The notes under the pieces: generated by a model
Told to the model about the DNA's origin: nothing
Database searches by the model: none
Seen by the model: only the letters and a program-made list of their open reading frames with translations
In this document: piece by piece, positions 55,491 to 64,000 of the stretch
Position numbering within the stretch: position 1 is the stretch's first letter
How the letters are laid out: each line of letters starts with the position of its first letter
NCBI GenBank assembly: GCA_000063525.1
Contig: CT978603.1
Coordinates: 2,160,915-2,224,914, forward strand
DNA: 64,000 nucleotides
From: Synechococcus sp. RCC307
Lineage (GTDB): Bacteria; Cyanobacteriota; Cyanobacteriia; PCC-6307; Cyanobiaceae
Direction of reading: 5' to 3'
Program-made: the position numbers and the translations under genes

Positions 55491-58438
55491 GCGGCCAAGG
55501 GCTGCGCTGGATGCTGCTCAAGCACCTGGCGCAAGTAACGGCCGGTGTGGCTGGTGGGATGGGCCGCAAGGTCTTCCGGTGTGCCAGCAGCCACGATTTG
55601 ACCACCGCGATGGCCACCTTCAGGGCCCAAATCGATCAACCAATCGGCGCAACGGATCACATCGAGGTTGTGCTCGATGCAAATGATCGAATTGCCCTTG
55701 TCCACCAGGCGCTGCATCACATCCATCAACTTGTGGACGTCGTAGAAGCTCAGACCCGTGGTGGGCTCATCAATCAGATAGAGCGTCTTACCGGTGGCTC
55801 GCTTGGACAGCTCGGTGGCCAACTTGACGCGCTGCGCTTCACCACCAGAGAGGGTTGGAGCTGGTTGACCCAACTTCACGTAGCCCAGACCCACATCCAC
55901 CAAGGTGCGCAGGCGATCAGCAGCTTGAGGGATTGCCGAGAACACCTCAGCAGCCTGCTCCACCGTCATTTGCAACACATCGGCAATGGTGTGACCGCGG
56001 TATTTGACCTGCAACGTCTCTCGGTTGTAGCGAGCACCCTTGCAGACGTCGCACTGCACGTAGACGTCGGGCAGAAAGTTCATCTCAATGACGTTGACGC
56101 CCTGACCACTGCAGGCTTCGCAACGGCCACCTTTGACGTTGAAGCTGAACTGACCGACTTGATATCCGCGGGCCTTGGCCTCCACCGTGGCCGCAAACAC
56201 CTGACGGATGGGATCAAAGGCACCGGTATAGGTGGCTGGGTTGGAACGGGGGGTGCGGCCAATCGGGCTTTGGTCAATCACGATCACCTTGTCGATCGCG
56301 CTGATGCCTCGCAGTTCTTCCAAACCTGAGGGGAACGGCACCTTGTGGCCCAAGTTGTGCTCCAGAGCTGGATGCAACAACTCATTGACCAAGGTGCTCT
56401 TGCCGCTACCGCTGACCCCAGTCACCGCCACAAGCCGGCCCAACGGGATCTCCACATTCAGATGCTGGAGGTTGTTGCGATGGCAATCCACCAAGGTGAG
56501 CTTGCGGCTGCCGGTGTTGCGGCGCTCCGCCGGAGTGGGAATCGAGCGGCGACCACTCAAGTAGGCCCCAGTGAGGGAGTCTTCAGCAGCCATCAGATCA
56601 GCCAGGCTGCCCTCACTGACGATGTGGCCGCCATGAACCCCGGCCCCAGGACCGATATCGACAATGTGGTCAGCAGCCCGGATGGTGTCCTCGTCGTGTT
56701 CGACGACGATCAAGGTGTTGCCGAGGTCCCGCAGCTTGACGAGGGTTGAGAGCAACCGGTCGTTGTCGCGTTGATGCAAGCCAATGCTGGGTTCATCCAA
56801 CACGTAGAGCACACCGGTGAGGCCCGCACCGATTTGCGTCGCCAAGCGAATCCGTTGAGCTTCACCGCCGGAGAGGGTCATCGCCGGTCGATCGAGGCTG
56901 AGGTAATCGAGGCCCACATCGATCAAGAAACGCAGGCGCAAACGGATCTCCCGCAACACCAGATCAGCGATCTGGATCTGGCGCGCTGACATCAGTGGCT
57001 CGCCATCGGAGCCGCCACCCATCAAGGCATCGATGCGCTCGAGACACTCGCCCACGCTGATGGCGGTCAGATCGGTGATGTTGTAGGGGCCAATGCGGAC
57101 GGCCAGGGCTTCAGGCCGCAGGCGCTGGCCGGCGCAGGTGGCGCAGGGCACCAGCTCCTGATATTTCTCCAGCTTCTGGCGGGCCGATTCACCCCCGGCA
57201 TCACGGACCTGGCGCTCAAGGATGGCCAGAACTCCTTCAAAACGGCGCTCATACCCCTTGGTTTTGCGGTAGCGGCTATCGGCCTCGATCAAGATCGGCT
57301 CAACCGTGCCGAACAGCACGGCTTCTTGCTGCGTGCGGCTGAGCTCCTGCCAAGGGGTCTTGAGTTCAAAGCCGTAGGCCTGACCAACACTGAACAGCAG
57401 GGAGAAGTAGTAGCTGCTCTCTTTGTCGCTCCAGGGTGCAATCGCCGCGTAAACCGGCAGCGAAGGGTCAGGCACCACCCGCTCTTCGGTGAACTTGCGC
57501 AGGTAGCCGATGCCATGACAATCGGGGCAGGCGCCATAGGGACTGTTGAAGGAGAACAGGCGTGGCGAAAGCTCCTCCATCACCGCACCGTGTTCGGGGC
57601 AAGCGAAGTTTTCGGAATACAGGCGCTCACGCTGCACACCCTCGGGAAGCTCTTCGCCGCTCTTGGGCACGACCTCCACCAAAGCCAAACCATCGCCCCG
57701 CTTGAGAGCCGTGCGCAGCGAATCGGTCAAACGCTCCTGGATCCCCTCACGGGCCACCAGGCGATCCACCACCACTTCAATGTTGTGGGAATGGTTTTTG
57801 TCGAGCTCGATGTTGTCGGAGAGCTCGCGCACCTCACCATTGATGCGCACCCGCGCAAATCCTTCGGCCACCAAGCCGCTGATCAACTTGGTGTGGGTGC
57901 CCTTCTTGCCCCGCACCAAGGGAGCCAACAGTTGATAACGGGTGCCCTCGGGCAAGAGCAGGATCTGGTCGACCATCTCATCGATCGACTGGGGGCTGAT
58001 CGGCCGATCGCATTGGGGGCAGTGGGGCTCACCCGCACGGCCAAACAACAACCTCAGGTAGTCCTGGATCTCCGTGACCGTGCCAACGGTGGAGCGAGGG
58101 TTGTGGCTGGTGGATTTTTGATCGATCGAAATGGCCGGAGATAAGCCCTCGATGGCATCAACATCGGGCTTATCAACCTGACCAAGGAATTGGCGCGCAT
58201 AGGTGGAGAGACTCTCCACATAGCGCCGTTGACCCTCGGCAAAAATCGTGTCGAACGCCAGGGAGCTCTTACCGCTGCCGCTAACGCCGGTGAACACCAC
58301 CAGCTTGTTGCGGGGCAGAGCCAGATCAACGTCTTTGAGGTTGTGCTGCCGGGCACCGCGCACCCGGATCACATCACTGATATTTCCGCCGTTCAACGCC
58401 TGAAGGGCCTTGCCGGAGGCGGCTTTGGCTCGTGCCAT
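55487..58438 (-). CDS. uvrA: Excinuclease ABC subunit A
   Basis: A 983-residue nucleotide-excision-repair ATPase, slightly longer than the usual ~940-970. Both Walker A motifs are present ([12 protein letters not shown] near residue 54 and [15 protein letters not shown] near 664), with two ABC signatures ([12 protein letters not shown] and [12 protein letters not shown]) and zinc-site cysteines in CPQCDRPI and CEACSGQGV. The ATG at 58438 leaves an N-terminal extension of about 20 residues before the usual start of the fold. It overlaps the downstream hydrolase gene by 4 bases. Confidence 0.98.
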   Translation of the reverse strand: MARAKAASGKALQALNGGNISDVIRVRGARQHNLKDVDLALPRNKLVVFTGVSGSGKSSLAFDTIFAEGQRRYVESLSTYARQFLGQVDKPDVDAIEGLSPAISIDQKSTSHNPRSTVGTVTEIQDYLRLLFGRAGEPHCPQCDRPISPQSIDEMVDQILLLPEGTRYQLLAPLVRGKKGTHTKLISGLVAEGFARVRINGEVRELSDNIELDKNHSHNIEVVVDRLVAREGIQERLTDSLRTALKRGDGLALVEVVPKSGEELPEGVQRERLYSENFACPEHGAVMEELSPRLFSFNSPYGACPDCHGIGYLRKFTEERVVPDPSLPVYAAIAPWSDKESSYYFSLLFSVGQAYGFELKTPWQELSRTQQEAVLFGTVEPILIEADSRYRKTKGYERRFEGVLAILERQVRDAGGESARQKLEKYQELVPCATCAGQRLRPEALAVRIGPYNITDLTAISVGECLERIDALMGGGSDGEPLMSARQIQIADLVLREIRLRLRFLIDVGLDYLSLDRPAMTLSGGEAQRIRLATQIGAGLTGVLYVLDEPSIGLHQRDNDRLLSTLVKLRDLGNTLIVVEHDEDTIRAADHIVDIGPGAGVHGGHIVSEGSLADLMAAEDSLTGAYLSGRRSIPTPAERRNTGSRKLTLVDCHRNNLQHLNVEIPLGRLVAVTGVSGSGKSTLVNELLHPALEHNLGHKVPFPSGLEELRGISAIDKVIVIDQSPIGRTPRSNPATYTGAFDPIRQVFAATVEAKARGYQVGQFSFNVKGGRCEACSGQGVNVIEMNFLPDVYVQCDVCKGARYNRETLQVKYRGHTIADVLQMTVEQAAEVFSAIPQAADRLRTLVDVGLGYVKLGQPAPTLSGGEAQRVKLATELSKRATGKTLYLIDEPTTGLSFYDVHKLMDVMQRLVDKGNSIICIEHNLDVIRCADWLIDLGPEGGHRGGQIVAAGTPEDLAAHPTSHTGRYLRQVLEQHPAQPLAA

Positions 58439-58481
58439 CGGGCGGTTTCTGGGCTTGCCACTTTAACGGCGAGAAACCCTT

Positions 58482-60164
58482 TTATGCGGCTTGGCGCTGC
58501 AACAAGCTGGCGGCAAACTCGCGGGCCTCACCAGAGTCGCCACCGGCCAATTCCGCCAGTTCTCGCTGCCGCTCTTGGAGCGTGCTCAGGGGCTCAATCA
58601 ATGAACGGGTGTTGCCCTGCTCCACCTGCTTACGCACCAACAGATGCTGATCAGCCGCAGCCGCCACCACCGGCTGATGGGTGACACAAAACACCTGACG
58701 GTGTTGGGCCAAGCGCTGCAGCAACGCCGCCATCGCCGCGCTCACCTTGCCGCTGACGCCGGTATCGATCTCGTCAAACAGCAGGGTGATCTCCCCATCG
58801 GCTTCCGATAGGCAGGTTTTCAAAGCCAGCAAAAAGCGGCTCATCTCACCGCCAGAGGCCACCTCTCGCAACGGCGCCAGAGGCTGACCCGGGTTAGCGG
58901 AAAACAAAAACTGCACGTTCTCCGCCCCATGCTCACTGGGCTGGGCCGGCACCAGCTCAACGGCAAAGCGCACATGGGGCAGGGCCATGGGCCGCAGCGC
59001 TTGCATCAAGTCGTGCTCCAAGCGTTCCGCTGCTTTCCGGCGTTGATCGGTGAGCTTCTGGCAAGCGGCATCACGCTGCTGACGGCGCAGCGCCTCCTCC
59101 TGCTCAAGCGCCACCAAAGCCGCTGCAGCCCCACCGGCCTGCAAGGTGTCGCGCAGCTGATCGCGGCGCTCAATCAAGGCCTCCAGATCAGCACCAAAGC
59201 GCCGCTCCAGGGCCTTCAACGCAGCAATGCGCTCCTGCAGGGCCGCCAAATGCTCAGGGTCAGCCTCTAAAGCAGCGGCGTAACGGTCCAAGTCGCGGCC
59301 AAGGTCCTCCAGAGCGCTTTGGGCATCAATCCAGCTCTGACGAATCGGCTGCAACGCCGGATCCAGCGCAGCCATGGCACTGAGCTCCTGATCGCAGGCG
59401 CCGAGATGCTCCAGCACTGACGGTGCCCCTTCAGCCCCTTCGATCAAACGCCCCTGCACCTCCTGACAGCCCTGCTGCAAGCGCACCCCATGGCAGAGCC
59501 GGTCTTGCTCTTGCTCCAGCAGCAGCCGCTCCTGTGGGTTGTCGAGTTGGGCCGCTTCGAGGGCTTGCAGTTGCTCCTCTTGATTGGCGCGATCTTGCAA
59601 CACGGCTTCCTGTTGGGCCCTGGCCTGCTCCAACGCTGCGGCCGCCTGGGTCCACAGCTGCTGGCATTGGCGCACCGGCTGCAACACAGCCGAGAGTTCG
59701 CTGCCACCAAAACGATCCAACCAACGCCGCTGTTGCCCGGCGCGGGCGAGTTGTTGGGTCTGGCCTTGACCGGTGAGATCCAACAGCAACGGCCGCAACT
59801 CGGCTAAGGCTGCGCGGTTGAGGCTGACGCCATTGAGACGACTGCGGCTGCTGAAACGGCCATCCAACAGCCGTAGCTCGCGGCTGAGCAGCAGCTCCTC
59901 CTCGTCGTCCAAATCAAGCTCTTGGGCTTGGCACCACTGCCGCAAGGGCTTGGTCCAACCAAAACTGGCTTCGATCGATCCCCTAACGCAGCCATCACGC
60001 AACAAGCGTTGCGGCTGACCGCCACCGGTCACCGCATCGAGGGCATCCAAAAGGATGGATTTACCGGCACCGGTTTCACCAGTGAGCACCGTGAAACCCG
60101 GACCGAACACCAGCTCTTGGCTGTCGATCAGGGCGATATTGCTGATGTGAAGCCCGGTGAGCAC
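58482..60164 (-). CDS. recN: DNA repair protein RecN
   Basis: A 560-residue SMC-like ATPase for double-strand-break repair. Starting at the GTG at 60164 the protein begins with LTGLHISNIALIDSQELVF, the usual RecN N-terminus, and Walker A GETGAGKSI lies near residues 29-37. A long coiled coil occupies about 140-360, and the C-terminal signature VASGGEMSRFLLALK and Walker B LLFDEIDTGVSG are intact. A longer frame from 60209 adds residues with no homology. It diverges from the ABC1 kinase gene. Confidence 0.96.
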   Translation of the reverse strand: MLTGLHISNIALIDSQELVFGPGFTVLTGETGAGKSILLDALDAVTGGGQPQRLLRDGCVRGSIEASFGWTKPLRQWCQAQELDLDDEEELLLSRELRLLDGRFSSRSRLNGVSLNRAALAELRPLLLDLTGQGQTQQLARAGQQRRWLDRFGGSELSAVLQPVRQCQQLWTQAAAALEQARAQQEAVLQDRANQEEQLQALEAAQLDNPQERLLLEQEQDRLCHGVRLQQGCQEVQGRLIEGAEGAPSVLEHLGACDQELSAMAALDPALQPIRQSWIDAQSALEDLGRDLDRYAAALEADPEHLAALQERIAALKALERRFGADLEALIERRDQLRDTLQAGGAAAALVALEQEEALRRQQRDAACQKLTDQRRKAAERLEHDLMQALRPMALPHVRFAVELVPAQPSEHGAENVQFLFSANPGQPLAPLREVASGGEMSRFLLALKTCLSEADGEITLLFDEIDTGVSGKVSAAMAALLQRLAQHRQVFCVTHQPVVAAAADQHLLVRKQVEQGNTRSLIEPLSTLQERQRELAELAGGDSGEAREFAASLLQRQAA

Positions 60165-60252
60165 GGCGTCCCCAAGCCAGCCGGCGCAGCGTAACGGCTC
60201 CAATATCAATTAAAAGGGGGTTCCCAGCCGGGTTCCCCACCGAAACGCCGCC

Positions 60253-62145
60253 ATGACCGCGACCAGCGATTTTCTCGAAGCGGCCGGTCTGAACAGCTAC
60301 GACCCGGCAGAGATCACCAGGATTTATGCAGGCCACCCCCTGCGGCTATTGAAACGGCTGCGGGAAACCCTGATTCCCATCGGGCTGTTGCTTCTGGGGG
60401 TTCTGTTTGATCGCCTCAGCGGACGCCTCAAAGACCCGAATATTTCAAGAGATCGCGCCAGGGAAGCTGCCAACCTGCTGGCTGATCTCGGTCCTGCGTT
60501 CATCAAGGCCGGCCAAGCCCTCTCCACCCGGCCCGACATCGTTCCGCCCGTGCTGCTGGAAGAGCTCTCACGGCTGCAGGATCAACTGCCGGCATTCCCC
60601 AGCGACCAGGCCCGAGCCTGCATCACCGAAGACCTTGGCGGTCCAGTGGATGAGCTCTATGGAGAGTTGGATGCCGAACCGATTTCTGCCGCTTCCCTTG
60701 GCCAGGTGTATCGGGGCACCTTGAAAGACGGCCGCAGTGTGGCCGTGAAAGTCCAGCGCCCCGGTTTGCGGGAACAAATCACGCTGGACCTCTACATCGT
60801 GCGCAACATCGCAGCGTGGCTGAACTCCAACATCGGCCTCATCCGCAGCGACCTTGTGGCCCTAATCGACGAACTGGGCCGGCGGGTGTTTGAAGAAATG
60901 GACTACTTCAACGAAGCCTCCAATGCCGAGCGCTTCGCTGAGCTCCACGCCCACAATCCGCGCATCGCTGTTCCAGAAATCCACCGAGAGCTCACCAGTC
61001 GTCGGGTGTTGACCATGGAATGGATCGAGGGGGTGAAGCTCACCCGGCTCGAAGCGGTCAAGGCCATGGGGATTGACCCCGATGAACTCGTCGATGTCGG
61101 CGTGAACTGCAGCCTGCAGCAATTGCTCGAACACGGCTTTTTCCACGCCGATCCCCACCCGGGCAACCTGCTGGCCCTGGCTGATGGGCGCTTGGCCTAT
61201 CTGGATTTCGGGATGATGAGCGAAGTCACCCGCGAATCGAGAACCGGCTTGATCCAGGCGGTGGTGCACCTGGTCAATCGCAACTTTGATGCCCTCTCCA
61301 AAGACTTCGTCACCCTTGGATTCCTGGCGGAAGAGGTGAACCTCGAACCGATCGTGCCGGCCTTTGAGCAAGTGTTCGGGCAGGCACTCCAGGCTGGGGT
61401 GAGCCGAATGGATTTCAAGGCGGTCACCGATGACCTCTCCGGAGTGATGTATCGCTTCCCGTTCCGAGTGCCGCCTTATTACGCGTTGATCATTCGCTCG
61501 CTGGTGACACTCGAGGGAATTGCCCTCAGCGTCGACCGCGATTTCAAAATCCTGGGCGCTGCCTATCCCTATTTCGCTCGCCGCCTGCTGGAAGATTCCG
61601 ATCCCGATCTGCGTCGCTCACTGCGGGACATGTTGTTCGACGGTGAGGATTTCCGCTGGAACCGGCTGGAAGATCTGGTCATGAATGCAGCCCGCCAGCA
61701 ACAGCTGGACATCGAAGGGCTGTTGGATCAAACCCTGGATTTTCTGTTCTCCCCACTCGGCGGAGTGCTGAGACAGCAATTGGTTACTGCCGCTGTGGAT
61801 CAACTCGATGCAGCTGGCTGGAACCTGGTGCAAAACCTCGGCAAGCGCCTGCCCTTGCGGTTGCGGCCACCGGGCCTGAAGACTCCACCGATGCGGCGCA
61901 CCAATGCAGCCCTACTGAACCTCGAACCCATTCGAGAGCTGGTGCGAATCCTGCAGCAACTCCCCGGCTTTGAACCGCGCCTGATCACCAGCCGTCTGCC
62001 GCGGCTGTTAGCAGAACCTGACCTGCGCGGCATGGGCCTGGATCTGGCCCGCGGCCTGGCAGAGAGGGGGATGGTGCGTCTGGTCCGCGACCTGTTGGTG
62101 GAACCCGACATTCGTCAGGAGGCTCAAATTCCTCAAGCGGCCTAA
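60253..62145 (+). CDS. ABC1/UbiB family kinase-like protein
   Basis: A 630-residue ABC1K protein. Family motifs are KAGQALSTRPD near residues 83-93 (KxGQ), ISAASLGQVYRG near 143-154 (Ala-rich loop), VAVKVQRPG near 159-167 and HADPHPGNLL with YLDFGMM near 297-320. The C-terminal third (~residues 430-630) has hydrophobic helices and may bind membrane. In cyanobacteria ABC1K proteins act in plastoquinone, tocopherol or lipid quinone homeostasis; the precise member is not resolved. Confidence 0.95.
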   Translation: MTATSDFLEAAGLNSYDPAEITRIYAGHPLRLLKRLRETLIPIGLLLLGVLFDRLSGRLKDPNISRDRAREAANLLADLGPAFIKAGQALSTRPDIVPPVLLEELSRLQDQLPAFPSDQARACITEDLGGPVDELYGELDAEPISAASLGQVYRGTLKDGRSVAVKVQRPGLREQITLDLYIVRNIAAWLNSNIGLIRSDLVALIDELGRRVFEEMDYFNEASNAERFAELHAHNPRIAVPEIHRELTSRRVLTMEWIEGVKLTRLEAVKAMGIDPDELVDVGVNCSLQQLLEHGFFHADPHPGNLLALADGRLAYLDFGMMSEVTRESRTGLIQAVVHLVNRNFDALSKDFVTLGFLAEEVNLEPIVPAFEQVFGQALQAGVSRMDFKAVTDDLSGVMYRFPFRVPPYYALIIRSLVTLEGIALSVDRDFKILGAAYPYFARRLLEDSDPDLRRSLRDMLFDGEDFRWNRLEDLVMNAARQQQLDIEGLLDQTLDFLFSPLGGVLRQQLVTAAVDQLDAAGWNLVQNLGKRLPLRLRPPGLKTPPMRRTNAALLNLEPIRELVRILQQLPGFEPRLITSRLPRLLAEPDLRGMGLDLARGLAERGMVRLVRDLLVEPDIRQEAQIPQAA

Positions 62146-62155
62146 ATTCCAGGCG

Positions 62156-62677
62156 TTGCCACAGCCCCCGGGTTTCATGCTGGATTTGCCACCGGTGCTG
62201 GCGACAGAAAATGTGGTCTTCGTCACCGGTGCCTACCGCCGCACCCTGACGGTCAGCTCACTCGACAAGTTCGTTGAAACAGGGGTCCCCAAAGGACTCC
62301 TCGCCGACCTACTGCGCTTCACCGGCTCACAGCCCAAGCCGATTCAGGGTCTGTTGAAAACGGAAATTCCTCTACCGGTGACACTCACCAGCCGGCTTCT
62401 GAACACCCGCATTGGTGAGGCGATCCTCGAGCGAGCCTCGGCAATTGTGTATCCGCTTCGCGCCCCCGATGCCGGCGTGGTGGCCATGCGTTCAGCCCTG
62501 GTGCTGGGGGTTTACGACAACGGCGGCAAGCTCACTCCCATCAGCTTTTTGAAGGCCTACCCCGCCGACGAGATGGCCGTCAACATCCCGCAATTGCTCG
62601 CCATCATCCAAAAAGCTGCCTCGATTAGCGATCTAGTTCGCTTCTTCTCCGATGCCCCTCTCGATGGGTTGCGCTGA
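62156..62677 (+). CDS. Stand-alone DUF1400 domain protein
   Basis: A 173-residue protein consisting only of a DUF1400-type domain: VVFVTGAYRRTLTVSSLDKFVETG near residues 20-43, IPLPVTLTSRLLNTRIGEAILE near 71-92 and SALVLGVYDNGGKLTPISFLKAYP near 113-136. In many cyanobacteria this domain precedes an alpha/beta hydrolase, which is absent here. No signal peptide is seen with the TTG at 62156 or the ATG at 62177. It follows the ABC1 kinase by 10 bases. Confidence 0.82.
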   Translation: MPQPPGFMLDLPPVLATENVVFVTGAYRRTLTVSSLDKFVETGVPKGLLADLLRFTGSQPKPIQGLLKTEIPLPVTLTSRLLNTRIGEAILERASAIVYPLRAPDAGVVAMRSALVLGVYDNGGKLTPISFLKAYPADEMAVNIPQLLAIIQKAASISDLVRFFSDAPLDGLR

Positions 62678-62709
62678 GGTTGGCGCCCTAGCGCGGGTAA
62701 ATTGACCTT

Positions 62710-63825
62710 TTGGCCGCAGCTGTGCCCTTGCTCCGTTCCGTTCGTGGCCTGTTTAAGCGGCCCACCACACAGAACTGGCAGGGCCTGATTCCCGCCTACC
62801 GCCGATGGCTTCCAGTCAGTGATGCCACCCCGGTGATCAGCCTGTGTGAAGGCGCCACCCCACTGGTTCCAGCTCCAGCCATCTCCGAACGGCTCGGCCG
62901 CGGCATCCGCGTGTTCCTCAAGGTGGATGGTCACAACCCCACCGGCAGCTTCAAAGACCGCGGCATGACCATGGCGGTCAGCAAAGCCAAAGAAGCTGGG
63001 GCTGAAGCGGTGATCTGCGCCAGCACTGGCAACACCTCAGCTGCAGCTGCCGCCTATGCCCGTCGCGGCGGAATGCGGGCCTTTGTGCTGATCCCCGATG
63101 GCTATGTGGCCCAAGGGAAACTGGCGCAGGCCCTGCTCTACGGCGCAGAAGTGCTGGCTGTGCGCGGCAACTTTGACCGGGCCTTGAGCATCGTGCGCGA
63201 GATGGCCGATCAATACCCGGTCACCCTGGTCAATTCCCTCAACCCATTCCGCCTAGAAGGCCAGAAAACGGCGGCCTTTGAAGTGGTGGATGAATTGGGT
63301 GATGCCCCCGACTGGCTCTGCATCCCCATGGGCAATGCGGGCAATATCAGCGCCTACTGGATGGGCTTCAAGGAATACCGGAACGCCGGCATGAGCCGCA
63401 AATTGCCGCGAATGATGGGCTTCCAAGCGGCCGGCTCTGCCCCTCTGGTGAACGACACCACGGTGGAGCAACCCGACACGATTGCCACCGCCATCCGCAT
63501 CGGCAATCCCGCCAACCGCGAAAAAGCCCTGAAGGTGCGCCAAGAGAGCAATGGCGGCTTTGCTGCCGTCACCGACGCCGCCATCCTCGACGCCTACCGC
63601 CTGCTGGGCCGGGAAGAAGGAGTCTTCTGTGAGCCCGCATCTGCCGCCTCGGTGGCAGGTCTGCTGCAACGGGCCGATGAAGTACCCAGCGGCGCCACGG
63701 TCGTGTGCGTGCTCACCGGCAATGGCCTCAAGGACCCCACCAGCGCCATCGACCACAGCGAGGCCACCTTCTACGGCGATCTCACGCCCGATGTGGCCAC
63801 CGTGGCCAAGACGATGGGGTTCTAA
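62710..63825 (+). CDS. thrC: Threonine synthase
   Basis: A 371-residue PLP enzyme converting O-phosphohomoserine to threonine. The PLP lysine is K82 in [25 protein letters not shown] near residues 98-112 and [14 protein letters not shown] near 206-219 bind the cofactor. The length is that of the shorter bacterial class. The start is a TTG at 62710. It is followed by 175 bases without a gene up to the window edge. Confidence 0.95.
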   Translation: MAAAVPLLRSVRGLFKRPTTQNWQGLIPAYRRWLPVSDATPVISLCEGATPLVPAPAISERLGRGIRVFLKVDGHNPTGSFKDRGMTMAVSKAKEAGAEAVICASTGNTSAAAAAYARRGGMRAFVLIPDGYVAQGKLAQALLYGAEVLAVRGNFDRALSIVREMADQYPVTLVNSLNPFRLEGQKTAAFEVVDELGDAPDWLCIPMGNAGNISAYWMGFKEYRNAGMSRKLPRMMGFQAAGSAPLVNDTTVEQPDTIATAIRIGNPANREKALKVRQESNGGFAAVTDAAILDAYRLLGREEGVFCEPASAASVAGLLQRADEVPSGATVVCVLTGNGLKDPTSAIDHSEATFYGDLTPDVATVAKTMGF

Positions 63826-64000
63826 TTCAGGCAATCCAACCGAAAAACTGTCTGCTGAAAGGCGGTTCAACAGCTGTGTAAAACCCGGGGAAAAAGTGAG
63901 CCCTCCAGAGCGTCCGCTTCTCCACAGCCTGGGGATCAAGGGGAAAAGCGAGGCTTCTTCCCAATCAGCTAACGAACAATCCCCAGCCATGGCACCCGGT
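63826..64000. other. DnaA-box-like 9-mers downstream of thrC, possible origin edge
   Basis: Relative to the cyanobacterial DnaA box TTTTCCACA, the reverse complement of 63875-63883 is TTTTACACA (one mismatch), 63918-63926 is TTCTCCACA (one mismatch) and the reverse complement of 63939-63947 is TTTTCCCCT (two mismatches). No gene is seen to the window end. A dnaN gene just beyond the edge would support an origin. Confidence 0.4.

Noticed and set aside
57326..58144. Plus-strand frame of 272 residues opposite uvrA
   Set aside because: Lies wholly within uvrA, no domain, and uvrA motifs are intact across the region.

Overview
The window reads as chromosome of a marine picocyanobacterium of the Synechococcus/Cyanobium group. 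Evidence: GC-rich, tightly packed genes; a cyanobacterial PsbQ, NarM, ferredoxin-type NirA and NarB, NNP-family nitrate permease, Tic20-like and DUF3134 proteins, group 2 sigma factor and DUF1400 proteins; and repeated GTA-N8-TAC boxes typical of NtcA. The exact strain or subcluster cannot be fixed from the sequence alone.

Positions 1-4,613 (minus strand) form a guanidine-use operon: a ureohydrolase-family guanidine hydrolase (gdmH), HypA- and HypB-like nickel-insertion proteins, and a NitT/TauT-type ABC importer whose ATPase runs off the left edge. The leader carries a guanidine-I (ykkC) riboswitch and, upstream of it, a perfect NtcA box. Positions 4,628-16,560 hold inorganic nitrogen assimilation: siroheme supply (cobA, cbiX-like), nirA, a formate/nitrite-family transporter, cynS, a TrpD2-like enzyme, narM, narB and nrtP. 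Positions 16,629-24,883 hold molybdopterin cofactor genes (mobA, moaA, moaB, moaD, moaE, moeA, moaC) needed by NarB, interrupted by hrpB and a TauE/SafE transporter. A guanine-deaminase-like protein, an MFS exporter and ppk follow. The first 25 kb therefore work together: take up nitrate, nitrite or guanidine, handle cyanate, and make the siroheme, molybdenum and nickel centres the enzymes need, with four perfect NtcA boxes at the control points.

From about 29 kb the content is mostly housekeeping: sigma factor, phytol-kinase-like protein, DAHP synthase, acnB, sulfotransferase-like protein, radical SAM protein, O-antigen-ligase-like protein, purU, GMC oxidoreductase, psbQ, a ThiO-like oxidase, pstS, dnaK, aroE, tic20-like, rpsF, argG, mraY, purT, a sucrose-phosphate-synthase-like glycosyltransferase, a DUF1400 hydrolase, uvrA, recN, an ABC1 kinase, a free-standing DUF1400 protein and thrC. 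The last 175 bases contain DnaA-box-like 9-mers and may be the edge of the replication origin.

No tRNA, rRNA, CRISPR array, insertion sequence or prophage was recognised. Intergenic stretches are all shorter than 300 bases. Three small genes too short for ordinary ORF calling are proposed (8095-8229, 11938-12063, 51170-51322). Several 3' ends overlap on opposite strands, most strikingly the glycosyltransferase whose last 46 codons lie antisense to purT.
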